The position numbers and the translations under genes were made by a program. The notes below the pieces were generated by a model. It ran no database searches. It was not told where the DNA came from and saw nothing but the letters and a program-made list of their open reading frames with translations. Source: Bacillota bacterium (lineage in GTDB: Bacteria; Bacillota; Clostridia; Lachnospirales; Lachnospiraceae). From it: 64,000 nucleotides of DNA. Below are positions 8,169-16,947 of this stretch, in pieces; within the stretch, counting starts at the first letter, position 1; each line of letters opens with the position of its first letter. Where the stretch lies: positions 56,804 through 120,803 of the forward strand of contig JAEYOY010000021.1 in NCBI GenBank assembly GCA_023411215.1. The letters run 5' to 3'.

Positions 8169-8975
8169 TCAGAACAATTGCTCCTCCATGAATACCTGTT
8201 CCTGAAATGCTTGGACCTCTAACTCGTTATCCCATTCAGACAATGGATATTCCTCAAGCCGCTGAATAAACCCTTCAATCCGTTGTACTACCAAATCCCG
8301 AATTTGTATTGTCTTCAGCCCTTTATATTCTTCATAAGAGATAGGATTTAGAAAATGTACCTGATTAGAAACCCTTTTTAAGGAATTAACAGCGAAAGGT
8401 TTATAAGTATCATACACAACGACAGGAACTATGGGACAGTGAGCCTTCTGGGCACACTTAAAGCTTCCAATCTTGAATTCCTGAAGACGATTATGATTAT
8501 CCGTATACCCTCCTTCCGGGAAGATCAGATAACGGCGTCCCGCTTTCACCTCATCCGTCACAGTATTCATAACAGCTACCTGTTGCCTGATATCACCAAA
8601 ATCAAGGCGTTTTGCTCTGATCAGATCGACAAATTGGGTAGTAACAATGGGCTGTGATTGCTTCTTTGCTATAATGAAGGTACAGGGCTCTCTATGCCCA
8701 ATCATGATACCAAGGGCATCGTACTTCCCCTGATGATTCGAGTACATGATATACCCGCCTTCATCGGGAAGATTTTCTGTCCCCGTTATGTAAGTATCGA
8801 TACGTCCAAATCTCTTAATCAGCTTTACAACCCTCATTGCCAAGGCATAGCAAGCATCTTCTGAATATTGATCCGGCTTATTATAATATTTTTTCATTTG
8901 ATATAGGTAATAAGGGATCACATACATACTCCTTACTATTACATATATAAAACGTAGCACGCTTATCACTTCCAC
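8169..8975 (-). CDS. 1-acyl-sn-glycerol-3-phosphate acyltransferase (PlsC-like)
   Basis: 268 residues. It carries the acyltransferase signature N-H81-Q-G-K-Y-D86 (HX4D) and the glycerophosphate-binding F-P-E-G-G motif (152-156), in the order and spacing of the PlsC family. The family transfers an acyl chain to lysophosphatidic acid at the membrane. The N-terminal 25 residues form a hydrophobic segment. The start at 8975 is a GTG overlapped by TAGGAA; a GTG two codons later (8969) has better spacing. The EGG variant instead of EGT is common in Firmicutes. Substrate is not certain. Confidence 0.85.
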   Translation of the reverse strand: MEVISVLRFIYVIVRSMYVIPYYLYQMKKYYNKPDQYSEDACYALAMRVVKLIKRFGRIDTYITGTENLPDEGGYIMYSNHQGKYDALGIMIGHREPCTFIIAKKQSQPIVTTQFVDLIRAKRLDFGDIRQQVAVMNTVTDEVKAGRRYLIFPEGGYTDNHNRLQEFKIGSFKCAQKAHCPIVPVVVYDTYKPFAVNSLKRVSNQVHFLNPISYEEYKGLKTIQIRDLVVQRIEGFIQRLEEYPLSEWDNELEVQAFQEQVFMEEQLF

Positions 8976-9146
8976 TTCCTAGGGATTTTTAAACACATCC
9001 CGATATACTATATACAACCTACTCTTTAATCATACCCCCAGATCGCAATTTCGTCTAGATTTTTAATTATAAAACAAGAACTTCCATAAAAACGTATACT
9101 GTAACCATTAAGTCGCCATATGACAAATAAGTTATCAGATTTCACA

Positions 9147-9175
9147 TTTACATTACGAAACGTTTTCGATATAAT
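9147..9175 (+). promoter_or_regulatory. Strong sigma-A-type promoter with LacI-type palindrome
   Basis: TTTACA (9147-9152), 17-base spacer, TATAAT (9170-9175). The spacer holds CGAAACGTTTTCG (9156-9168), with the perfect core AAACGTTT. This is close to the GAAACGTTTC operators of the LacI-regulated cluster near 40 kb. The next gene is the MFS transporter. A LacI/GalR-family repressor, CcpA included, could bind here. Confidence 0.65.
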
Positions 9176-9232
9176 AAGCTGATATTATCTAGAAATGTCT
9201 GCTTGAATAACAGAAAGGTAGTTAATATAGAC

Positions 9233-10624
9233 ATGAGAAAGCCCTTTGAGAAATTATTTGATGAAGCAGCCCTGCTTCCGAAGATTCGCAGGAGTATCTA
9301 TCTGATGACACTCGGTAATACCTTCGGAACCTTATGGGGTGTTATAAGCGGTGGCGGCAGCTCATCCCTGACCGGATACGCCGGATATCTGGGTGCCGGT
9401 GACTTAGTATATGGTTTACTAACCGCAATTCCTTTAGCGGCAGCACTTTTGCAAATACCCTTCGCTACATTAGTCAGCCGTACTCAAAAACGCAAAAAAT
9501 ATATGATGACCTATGGACTCTTCTCAAGACTATTGTGGATCGTCATTGGTCTGATTCCCTTCTTTATTCCGCCTGATCAGTCAGCATTACGGTTATGGTC
9601 TGTCATTCTGCTGATTGGAGTATCCTCTGCTTTCGGCTCCTTTATTAACGTCAGCTTCATGCCCTGGATGGCCGATTTGGTTCCGATTGAAATACGTGGT
9701 CGATGGTTATCCAAACGCGATGGTATCACCTCGATCGCCAGTGTAACCACGGGCCTGATCGTTGCCGGTATTCTGGATCAGATGACCGGATTCGCCGGAT
9801 ACACGCTCGTTTTTGTTATGTGTGGTATCCTTGGTATTATGGATATGATCTGCTTCTTGTTCATGGAGGAGGTATATAAGACGCCTCCGGTTCAATTAAA
9901 GCTTCTGCCCGTCCTAAAGCAGGTTATGAGTAACAAACCCTTCTTCAAGTTTATGCTGTTTTGGACGGCTTGGTGCTTTACCGCCAATATGTCCGGAGGC
10001 TATCTGGCCAGATATGCCTTGACGGAGATGGGCTTAAGCTATATGCAATTTACCCTTAGCAGTCAGGTAACCGCCGCCGCGATTACTGTTTTGGTAGTAT
10101 CACAGTGGGGTAGACTCCTGGATCATTTTGGGTGCAAGCCGGTGTTATGGTGTACTTGTACCGTTGCAGCTTTAACCCCACTGTTCTTCCTTTTCTCTAC
10201 CTACGGAAGCATCTGGCCTACCCTGCTCCACAATCTGATCGGAGCAGCCTTCTGGAGCGGTGCCAATCTTGCTGCTACCAGCCTTCAGCTCTCCTCCTCA
10301 CCGGATGAACAACGTGCTTCATATGTAGCAGTCTTCTCCTGCATCACCTCATTATGCGGCTCCTTCTTAGGAATTCTCACCGGAGGTGCAATTCTGGAAG
10401 GAATACATAACAATGTAACCTTAAGCTCCATCATTTCGGACCGATATAAATTCATGATCGCCATCTCTGTTCTCCTTCGAGTTGCCTCAGTATTTATCAT
10501 CATACCAATGCTGGACAACAGCAATTCTTACACTCTATCTGGGATGTTCGCTGAGCTTAACCTTAGAATCAGGGCTCAGAAAAGTTACCTTAATTATTGG
10601 TGGGAGAGACGAAGAAAGCATTAG
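9233..10624 (+). CDS. MFS-type transporter
   Basis: About 463 residues with roughly 12 hydrophobic segments and a short loop with positive charges between segments 2 and 3 (S-R-T-Q-K-R-K-K), as in the major facilitator superfamily. W-x-x-W-x-V-I and a G-R-W loop resemble bacterial MFS proteins near sugar or glycoside genes, but the substrate cannot be told. ATG 9233 is chosen; it has GAAAGG 15 bases upstream. An in-frame TTG at 9203 has no ribosome binding site. Its stop overlaps the stop of the convergent Nudix gene by four bases. Possible LacI-type control is noted at 9147-9175. Confidence 0.8.
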   Translation: MRKPFEKLFDEAALLPKIRRSIYLMTLGNTFGTLWGVISGGGSSSLTGYAGYLGAGDLVYGLLTAIPLAAALLQIPFATLVSRTQKRKKYMMTYGLFSRLLWIVIGLIPFFIPPDQSALRLWSVILLIGVSSAFGSFINVSFMPWMADLVPIEIRGRWLSKRDGITSIASVTTGLIVAGILDQMTGFAGYTLVFVMCGILGIMDMICFLFMEEVYKTPPVQLKLLPVLKQVMSNKPFFKFMLFWTAWCFTANMSGGYLARYALTEMGLSYMQFTLSSQVTAAAITVLVVSQWGRLLDHFGCKPVLWCTCTVAALTPLFFLFSTYGSIWPTLLHNLIGAAFWSGANLAATSLQLSSSPDEQRASYVAVFSCITSLCGSFLGILTGGAILEGIHNNVTLSSIISDRYKFMIAISVLLRVASVFIIIPMLDNSNSYTLSGMFAELNLRIRAQKSYLNYWWERRRKH

Positions 10625-11127
10625 TGCCCTAGTAGGTATTTTAACACCTCGGCTTCCCGCTCTACCCAGTCAATTCTTCCTGGGCTGTCAGATTTGATGA
10701 TACCCAGGTTTGCCTCCAAGGCATCCGATAGGTTAACGAATTCTCCATGGAACCCCTGCTCCGCCTCATAATCATCCAACTTGAGTCCATAATTTGTCAA
10801 GTTCTCAAGTTCACATAAATAGTAAATCGATTTCATTACAAAGAATTTGTTATTGTCTGCATAGTCTGGGTGCTGTTGTATCACCTCGCCTAATTTATCT
10901 CTGACCTTTACCATCACATATCCTGTCTCTTCCGCAATTTCCCTGATCAGCGCTTTTTTATGATCCTCTCCGGGTTTGATCCCTCCGCCGGGAAACTTGT
11001 AATCTCCTCGGTTGGTCTTTACCATCAGGACCTGGTCACCATAGAACAATATCGCTCTAACTGCAATTCTTTCATTCCTCTCATATTCTTCTGGTATCTC
11101 TTTATCTCCCATAGTGAATTCGAACAT
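10621..11127 (-). CDS. Nudix hydrolase
   Basis: About 168 residues from the ATG at 11127, which has GGGGGGA 8 bases upstream; a longer version could start at 11157. The Nudix box is complete: G48-x5-E54-x7-R62-E63-I-A-E66-E67-x-G (numbering from 11127). Nudix enzymes hydrolyse nucleoside diphosphates linked to another moiety, with Mg2+ held by the box glutamates. Substrate is not predictable from sequence alone. It converges with the MFS gene, overlapping by four bases at the 3' ends. Confidence 0.88.
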   Translation of the reverse strand: MFEFTMGDKEIPEEYERNERIAVRAILFYGDQVLMVKTNRGDYKFPGGGIKPGEDHKKALIREIAEETGYVMVKVRDKLGEVIQQHPDYADNNKFFVMKSIYYLCELENLTNYGLKLDDYEAEQGFHGEFVNLSDALEANLGIIKSDSPGRIDWVEREAEVLKYLLGH

Positions 11128-11183
11128 AACTTGTGTCCCCCCATTAAGACATTTCAACCCTAAGTCATTCGTTTACTTCCACT

Positions 11184-11414
11184 TTATTTCTTAGTTTCCT
11201 TCGGTTTCGGCCCGTTCCCTTGTCGATTTTCCCTTAGTACCAGTAGTAAAAGTGTGATACTTAGAATGGCTGTAATTAAACCGAACAAGAGAAACAATAT
11301 CGGGGCATTCAAAAAATAAAATGCCACACTTGCTATTACAGATAACCCAATTGATTTCAGCATTCTAACTCCATGCTCCTGCAGGTTTAAAATAATCTTC
11401 TTTCTGTTTTTCAC
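11184..11414 (-). CDS. Small two-helix membrane protein, unknown function
   Basis: About 76 residues from a GTG at 11414, chosen because GGAGGA lies five bases upstream; the open frame extends to an ATG at 11474 without a good site. It has a basic start, two hydrophobic segments separated by a short N-A-P turn, and a polar Pro/Lys-rich tail. No family recognised. It is upstream of the Nudix gene in the same direction with a 56-base gap. Confidence 0.55.
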   Translation of the reverse strand: MKNRKKIILNLQEHGVRMLKSIGLSVIASVAFYFLNAPILFLLFGLITAILSITLLLLVLRENRQGNGPKPKETKK

Positions 11415-11601
11415 ATTTCTCCTCCATATAGCGCTCTGCGCCATCTCAAACAATACCGGAAAGAAGTCTAACATGACTTTCCATTGGAATTCATACTGGA
11501 GCTCTTTCTGAGTGAAGATACTTCTTCACTTTTTTCACCGCATGCTATCTTTATCATATATTTAGATAATATTGTATAACATGTAATATTTAATCACAAC
11601 C

Positions 11602-11646
11602 ATAAAAAGAAGAAGTACTCATAATTATTCTTTGAGTACTTCTTCT
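11602..11646 (-). terminator. Intrinsic terminator of the PstS-like gene
   Basis: 14-bp perfect stem AGAAGAAGTACTCA (11608-11621) with TGAGTACTTCTTCT (11633-11646). On the minus strand it is followed by TTTTATG. It lies 26 bases past the stop at 11672. Confidence 0.85.
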
Positions 11647-11671
11647 ATAAATAATATCATTGCCATTATAA

Positions 11672-12604
11672 TTAATCTACTGTGATTAAACCAACGCTTT
11701 CAATCATCTGCTTTCCTTCCTCAGACTTTAGGTATTCATAAAAGGCCTGAACAAGCTCACTCTGCTCTGAAATCTCACCGCGTGTAGCCATTACAAAGGG
11801 ACGACTCAAGAAGTAGCTACCTGCTTTAATATTCTCTGCTGTAGGTTCTACTCCTTCCAGCTGCAATGCACGGATACTATCGTCAAGAACATCAAGAGAT
11901 ACATATCCGATCGCACCTACTGTGGAAGCTACCTTTGCCATAACGCCTCCTGTACTATTAATCTCATTGGAGTATTTGCATTGATCCTCAATCTCGAGTA
12001 ATTCCTCGAAAGCACCTCTTGTACCGGAACCGTACTCTCTACCGATAACAACGATTGGCTGATCTCCCCCGCCGACTTCTTTCCAGTTTATGATTTCACC
12101 TTTATAGATCTTGATAAGCTGATCCTTCGTCAGGGTTGCTACCACATTGGAATTATCTGCGATAACAGCGATTCCGTCAATTGCTACGATGTTCTCTACT
12201 GCACCGGAGGTAACTTCCGTATCTTTCAAATTCCTGGATGCGTTACCGATATCAACTGTTCCTGCCAGAAGAGCTTCCACACCGGCACTGGAACCGATAA
12301 ATTCAGCGGAAACTGTCACATCCGGATATTTTAACATAAATGACTCTGCTGCAACATTAGCTAACTTCTCCATAGAAGTGGATCCTGACATCAAAAGTGT
12401 TCCGCTTATTACAGTGGTATCGGCTGTCGGTGCTTCAGTAGGTACAGATGCCTCAGAGATAGGTTCTGCCTGGTCCGTGGTCTCCGCTTTTACTTCCTGA
12501 TTGGATGTTTGTTTATCCTCACCCTTTGTACTACATGCAGTTAATGTAGTAACGAATAACATACATATTAATAATAATGCGGTAATCCCTCTTGTTTTTT
12601 TCAT
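11672..12604 (-). CDS. pstS: Phosphate ABC transporter substrate-binding lipoprotein (PstS-like)
   Basis: About 310 residues. The start at 12604 is set by AAAGGAG and by a typical lipoprotein signal (K-K-T-R, hydrophobic core, lipobox L-T-A-C). A Thr/Glu-rich linker follows, then a PBP-like domain with the phosphate-site patterns S-G-S-T-S (about residues 75-79) and G-S-G-T-R-G. This is known for phosphate or related oxyanion capture at the outer membrane face. The pstCAB genes are not next to it, so it may be an orphan receptor or one for another anion. A terminator precedes it (12725-12756) and one follows. Confidence 0.85.
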   Translation of the reverse strand: MKKTRGITALLLICMLFVTTLTACSTKGEDKQTSNQEVKAETTDQAEPISEASVPTEAPTADTTVISGTLLMSGSTSMEKLANVAAESFMLKYPDVTVSAEFIGSSAGVEALLAGTVDIGNASRNLKDTEVTSGAVENIVAIDGIAVIADNSNVVATLTKDQLIKIYKGEIINWKEVGGGDQPIVVIGREYGSGTRGAFEELLEIEDQCKYSNEINSTGGVMAKVASTVGAIGYVSLDVLDDSIRALQLEGVEPTAENIKAGSYFLSRPFVMATRGEISEQSELVQAFYEYLKSEEGKQMIESVGLITVD

Positions 12605-12724
12605 CTTATATTCTCCTTTTTCATTTAGCTTAGGCTTGTTGATGTCTCTGGCTGATAAACTTAATTTATCACTAACCAAAAAAGGAAAACACCATGATAT
12701 GGTATAGATTACGTTAATATTTTG

Positions 12725-12756
12725 TAAAACCCCTCTTCTATCTTGAGGAGAGGGGT
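12725..12756 (-). terminator. Terminator of the DUF3021/LytTR/DUF1232 operon
   Basis: CCCCTC-rich stem (12729-12738 with 12745-12756). On the minus strand it is followed by TTTTAC. It separates the DUF1232 stop (12779) from the PstS-like gene. Confidence 0.7.
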
Positions 12757-12778
12757 AACTGCTGATGCATTGGTACAA

Positions 12779-13147
12779 CTATTTCATTAATGCATTTATT
12801 ATTAGTAGTATAATTGCAATCCAGATAAGAAGAATTGGGATTGCATAAGACCATTTCTTTGGTTTGCCATTGCTCCAGAGACCCTCGGCTTCCATTCTGC
12901 TTTCTTTAAGAATATCCTCCGGTAATAATTTAATCGTTAAGGTGATTAATGCCGGAAGAATAATCAGATCATCCAAGTACCCAAGGATTGGGATAAAGTC
13001 CGGGATGATATCAATCGGTGACAGTGCATATCCGACCGTTATTCCTGCAACAATCTTGGGTAATAGAGGAGTCTCTTTCTTCTTAAGTGCGATAAAGACA
13101 GCCGGAATATCAGTTTTTATCTTCTTCGCTTTCTCCTCCAGCTTCAT
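12779..13147 (-). CDS. DUF1232 (YkvA-like) membrane protein
   Basis: About 122 residues. The start at 13147 has CAGGAG seven bases upstream. The family hallmark Y-A-L-S-P-I-D-I-I-P-D-F-I-P-I-L-G-Y-L-D-D is present at about 40-60, followed by a second helix and a C-terminal membrane segment. The function of DUF1232 proteins is unknown. It overlaps the upstream DUF3021 gene by 38 bases, so it is translationally coupled and is the last gene of the four-gene operon. Confidence 0.85.
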   Translation of the reverse strand: MKLEEKAKKIKTDIPAVFIALKKKETPLLPKIVAGITVGYALSPIDIIPDFIPILGYLDDLIILPALITLTIKLLPEDILKESRMEAEGLWSNGKPKKWSYAIPILLIWIAIILLIINALMK

Positions 13148-13586
13148 AATTACTCCTGTCATTTTCTCTTACACGTTCAAGTATTGCATTCGCTCTTCTC
13201 GCTTCATATATTAAGCTTATATAATACCATGCCGCTCCTATGATATACGGAATCGTATAGGAGCGAAATATATCCCGGTAAGCATGTTTCGATAGCTCTT
13301 CAAACCTGCCGCTGAACCACACCAACAGCATCACAACAGCCAAAGCGACTAGATGCTGCAGAATCAAAACCAATACCATCGGCAAGCGATCGAATCTTTT
13401 GTGCTGCTCCAGTATAAATAAGCTTAAGACGCAAAACACAAACATAAATACGATATTCGTTCTGGTGTTATCCCAGGTTGCAGGATCCGCATAATACTCC
13501 AAAAAGAATTTCGAAAACAGCAATATTGTAAAGAATATACATACCCCCGAGAAAAAGCTGCTCAACTTACTTTCCTTCATAATCAC
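13110..13586 (-). CDS. DUF3021 family membrane protein (second copy)
   Basis: 158 residues with four hydrophobic segments. It shares with the paralogue at 14009-14440 the motif F-E-x-L-x-K-x-A-Y-R-D-I-F after the third segment. DUF3021 proteins are commonly encoded beside LytTR regulators; in LytTR regulatory systems a membrane partner restrains the DNA-binding protein. Its 5' end overlaps the LytTR gene by 20 bases. The C-terminal tail is charged and acidic and could be the cytoplasmic contact surface. Confidence 0.8.
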   Translation of the reverse strand: MIMKESKLSSFFSGVCIFFTILLFSKFFLEYYADPATWDNTRTNIVFMFVFCVLSLFILEQHKRFDRLPMVLVLILQHLVALAVVMLLVWFSGRFEELSKHAYRDIFRSYTIPYIIGAAWYYISLIYEARRANAILERVRENDRSNYEAGGESEEDKN

Positions 13587-14031
13587 TTCTCCTCTCGGTC
13601 TCTTTCAGATATTTCATAAATGATTTCTTATAGGTTCGATTTACCGATAGCTTTTCGGAATTCTCCATAACCAGACATAACCTCATATTAATATCTGCAT
13701 TCACTTTTCTGATATGATATATATTGACCAAGACAGATTTATTAATTCGGACAAGCCCACTGCTCCCTAACAGTAACTCCAGTTCCTGTAGACTATTCTC
13801 TATTTGAACTACTTCCTTTTCCAGATAAAGAAAGGTCTTCTTATCAACCGCTTCTATGTAGTAGATTTCCTGAGGCAGAACACGTGTCTGTCCTCGTTCT
13901 ATTTTACCATAGAGAACACTTCTGGAATTCACGTACTGAAGCAAATCCTTAATTTCATCCGTTTCCTGCCGATAGTATAAGTCAATATAATCCTCTGAAA
14001 GCTTCTGGTTATGATATTGATTTATTTTCAT
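13567..14031 (-). CDS. LytTR-domain DNA-binding regulator
   Basis: 154 residues with no receiver domain. The LytTR domain spans about 45-150, with I-Y-Y-I-E-A, the F-L-Y-L-E strand, and the L-V-R-I-N-K-S-V-L-V-N segment typical of the family. The N-terminal 45 residues are polar. Without a receiver domain it is unlikely to be controlled by phosphorylation; control by the flanking membrane proteins is the natural model. It overlaps the upstream DUF3021 gene by 23 bases and the downstream one by 20 bases. Confidence 0.88.
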   Translation of the reverse strand: MKINQYHNQKLSEDYIDLYYRQETDEIKDLLQYVNSRSVLYGKIERGQTRVLPQEIYYIEAVDKKTFLYLEKEVVQIENSLQELELLLGSSGLVRINKSVLVNIYHIRKVNADINMRLCLVMENSEKLSVNRTYKKSFMKYLKETERRSDYEGK

Positions 14032-14440
14032 TTACCTGTCTTCCCCGTTTTTCTTTTCGTTTTTCAATGAAATGAATGATAATACCAATTACTACTGCGA
14101 TTGATGTAAAATTAAGAAAAATATCACGATATGCATTTTTATGTAAGGGTTCAAAAAATCTGGTAAACCATACATAGATAAATACGATAGTCATTCCAAT
14201 CCCGTAAACCACAAGCCAGGTTAACAACTCACTCTTAAATTTGATATTTGCAGAAAGCTCTATAACAAGCACTGCAATAAGACAAACGACAGCCCTATTC
14301 AATATGTGTGAATTCGTATCCTCCATCCGTCCTTGAAACAATTGTAATGCACTGCTGATAATCGTAATTACTGTGTATATCATGCAATATAAAATAAACC
14401 CCTTTTTCAATACAACCCATAATTTGTTTTTCATAATCAA
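14009..14440 (-). CDS. DUF3021 family membrane protein (first copy)
   Basis: 143 residues with four hydrophobic segments and the motif F-E-P-L-H-K-N-A-Y-R-D-I-F. It is the first gene of the operon DUF3021-LytTR-DUF3021-DUF1232. AAAGGAG lies upstream of the start. The C-terminus is strongly basic (K-R-K-E-K-R-G-R), opposite in charge to the acidic tail of the second copy, which hints that the two may have different roles or may pair. Confidence 0.8.
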   Translation of the reverse strand: MIMKNKLWVVLKKGFILYCMIYTVITIISSALQLFQGRMEDTNSHILNRAVVCLIAVLVIELSANIKFKSELLTWLVVYGIGMTIVFIYVWFTRFFEPLHKNAYRDIFLNFTSIAVVIGIIIHFIEKRKEKRGRQVNENKSIS

Positions 14441-14469
14441 CCTACACTCCTTTTATTGTTTTGGCAGGC

Positions 14470-14560
14470 TTTATGCGATGCAGAGTGTATTATACTGACA
14501 TGATCGCTGGCCTGTGGTCACAGTATAGTTGATTATATATCGTATTTCAATCGGTCACAC
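14470..14560 (-). promoter_or_regulatory. Promoter region of the LytTR/DUF3021 operon
   Basis: A perfect -10 TATAAT is seen on the minus strand at 14489-14494, but no good -35 lies 17 bases upstream, which suggests activator dependence. TGTGACC occurs twice in direct orientation upstream, 37 bases apart. These could be autoregulatory LytTR sites; that is inference only. Confidence 0.4.
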
Positions 14561-14599
14561 ACTATGTTGCAATTTGTGCCTACCTATGTTGCATATAAT

Positions 14600-15277
14600 T
14601 TAAAAAGTAAAGTGAATTACTCTATGCTTAGTGATGAAGCCGGCTTTTTCCAGTGTTCTTTTAGAAGCAAAATTGTAATACCAACACCCACACACCGGCG
14701 TCAAATCATGCTGATCACAATACTCCTTAAGCTGAATCAGAATGAAGGTTCCTAAACCTTTCTTTCTATGTTCTTTGGCAACCACCATACCAATATCACG
14801 ATAGCTTTGATCCTTCCATATCTTCTTGAAGGTTCCGGCGCCTAGCAGGTGATTCTCCCTCAGAAAGACAAGTACCTCCTGATTAATAATCTCCTCCTTC
14901 AGGTCATGAAAGAACTCCACCTCCTCGTCCATTCGATTAAGCACTTCCAAATTATCACAATCTTCCATATCGGCTAAACGAATGGTAATGTCAGCAAATC
15001 GATTGTCTGGACATCCAGTCTCGCTATAATCTCTGAAGAGATATGCACTGCCTTCACAGGTCTTCTGAAAATCATGACACAGTGACATAAGCAAATAATC
15101 ATAGGTCTTGTATTCTGCAGCTACGATATATTTCATATCGATTAGATATTGAAAGATTTCCTGTGAATGCATATGTACCTTTTCCTCTAAGTAAAACTCC
15201 CATAAGATTTGCTTCGTATCAATAATGGCGTAACCTAGCAGCTGTTCAATGGAGCTTACGGAATATGTCTTTATCAT
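14600..15277 (-). CDS. GNAT family N-acetyltransferase
   Basis: 225 residues. The C-terminal half (about 95-225) is a GNAT fold: D-I-G-M-V-V strand, then the acetyl-CoA loop R-K-K-G-L-G-T (about 172-178), then an N-F-A-S-K-R-T-L-E-K-A-G-F segment typical of the family. The N-terminal 90 residues have no recognisable domain. Substrate unknown. It is a single gene, convergent with nothing, followed by the LytTR operon promoter region. Confidence 0.85.
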   Translation of the reverse strand: MIKTYSVSSIEQLLGYAIIDTKQILWEFYLEEKVHMHSQEIFQYLIDMKYIVAAEYKTYDYLLMSLCHDFQKTCEGSAYLFRDYSETGCPDNRFADITIRLADMEDCDNLEVLNRMDEEVEFFHDLKEEIINQEVLVFLRENHLLGAGTFKKIWKDQSYRDIGMVVAKEHRKKGLGTFILIQLKEYCDQHDLTPVCGCWYYNFASKRTLEKAGFITKHRVIHFTF

Positions 15278-15432
15278 ATCTTCTCCTCCATAGCATTATT
15301 GTCATATCGGATTGGGAGTATCGTGATTACTCTCTAACTCTTATAGTGTCCCTGTCGACCAGTATTATTTCGATACTGGCTACAAACAATTATTATACAC
15401 CCATAGCAGACAGCCACCAAGCATATTTTACC

Positions 15433-15468
15433 AAAAAGGCATCCTACCACGCTATGATAAGATGCCTT
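15433..15468 (-). terminator. Terminator of the TraB-family gene; member of a repeated hairpin family
   Basis: AAGGCATC (15436-15443) pairs with GATGCCTT (15461-15468). On the minus strand it is followed by TTTTTGG. It lies 23 bases past the stop at 15491. Similar sequences occur at 20637, 33115 and 63051. Confidence 0.8.
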
Positions 15469-15490
15469 ATAATCATATTATTCTATTGCT

Positions 15491-16648
15491 TTAAAACAAA
15501 TTTCTTATCAGGCTTGTACCGGCAATAAACGTACCGATGGTCGCTCCAAGATTAGCCATAAATATGACTAAAATGGTTTTCAGTAAACGATTTGTAAAAA
15601 AGCCCTTAATCGTGAATATATCTGTCTGGACGTTCTGCACATCCTTGACAGTAGGTTTTTTCATCGTAGCCTCTACCAGTCCGGTAAACCACCCACATGC
15701 CAGCAATGGATGCAAGGTCGTCAGTGGAGCTGCAAGAAAGGAGGTAAGGATACTCAGTGGATGAGCGAAGGATAAAGCAGTAAATATTGCCGCTAAGATA
15801 CCAGTCCATAACACCCATGCAGATAATTGCTGCAATCCGGTCTGAAAATTAATGATAAAGGAATATACCAGCAGTCCGGTGATCAAGGCGGGAATAATCC
15901 ACCCGACGACCTTTGAAAAAGGACTTACCGGAGGAACAACTGAGATTTCCTCTATATTCTGATCTTTAAAGATCTCTTTCTTGATACCCGGTACATGGCC
16001 GCCACCTAATACGGCAACCACCTTTTTACCGGGAGCCTCTTTAATCTTAGCTGCCAGATATTGATCCCGTTCACTGATTAACACCTCGCCAACCTTCGGA
16101 AAATCCTTCTTTAATCCAGCCATTGCTGCTTCCAGCATATCCTCTTCCAATAATTTCTCCAGATCATCACTGGTAATGTCCTCGTCTTCATCAGCAGAAA
16201 ACAAGAGGCTGCCGACTAATTTAGCCTTATCCCATAGGTTTAATTTACGCCAAATCCGTAAGAAGGTTGTCTGAAGACTACGGTCTGCTAACACTAAGGT
16301 TGCTCCTGTCTCCTTCGCACTCTCCATTCCCTGGATCATCTCGCCACCGACCTGATTTCCTAATTTCAAAGCCATCTTCTTCTGATAGGATGCAAGGAAA
16401 AGATTAGCGATCATAAATCCTACCTTCTTTGCCTTAATGACTTTAATCAAATCCGTATCTTCCCAAGCCTTGGGCTTTATGATATTCTGATAGCGGTCTT
16501 CATCCAGCTCAATACATACGCTATCTGGACGTTCTTCCTCAATCACCTTCTTCACAAGCTCCGCACTTTCTTTTGATACATGAGCTGTTGCAATCAGAAG
16601 AATTTCCTTACCCATATATTCTAATTTCGTTACATTATCTTCACTCAT
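15491..16648 (-). CDS. TraB/PrgY-family membrane protein
   Basis: About 385 residues from the ATG at 16648, which has GGAGG seven bases upstream; the open frame extends to 16684. The N-terminal domain (1-200) has G-K-E-I-L-L-I-A-T-A-H-V-S, E-x-R-P-D-S-V-C-I-E-L-D and G-x-x-M-I-Q-G-M-E, the pattern of TraB/PrgY/GumN proteins, which resemble metalloproteases. The G-G-G-H-V-P-G motif follows. Four hydrophobic segments fill the C-terminal 150 residues. PrgY in Enterococcus limits peptide pheromone activity; here no conjugation genes are near, so the role is open. Confidence 0.85.
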   Translation of the reverse strand: MSEDNVTKLEYMGKEILLIATAHVSKESAELVKKVIEEERPDSVCIELDEDRYQNIIKPKAWEDTDLIKVIKAKKVGFMIANLFLASYQKKMALKLGNQVGGEMIQGMESAKETGATLVLADRSLQTTFLRIWRKLNLWDKAKLVGSLLFSADEDEDITSDDLEKLLEEDMLEAAMAGLKKDFPKVGEVLISERDQYLAAKIKEAPGKKVVAVLGGGHVPGIKKEIFKDQNIEEISVVPPVSPFSKVVGWIIPALITGLLVYSFIINFQTGLQQLSAWVLWTGILAAIFTALSFAHPLSILTSFLAAPLTTLHPLLACGWFTGLVEATMKKPTVKDVQNVQTDIFTIKGFFTNRLLKTILVIFMANLGATIGTFIAGTSLIRNLF

Positions 16649-16947
16649 CAAAATCCTCCATACAGTACCATCGCGTTTAATCATTTCAACTTACATTATT
16701 CGAATGAAACGAATTAATTTCAAGTATACTGTTTCGGAATCATTAAGTCAAGCAAACGAATATGAAACTGAAAGCATTCCAAACGCAGCATCTTTACCAA
16801 CAACACCGGCGATGTATGTCCATACCCAGTCTCCCATAAACCAGGTACCAACTTTTCTGGTTGTAAGTGCTTCTACATTGAGGTTTATATTACCACCCAA
16901 AGAATCAGCTTCATTATAATGATATCCTTATAGGCATTGAAGGCGTA

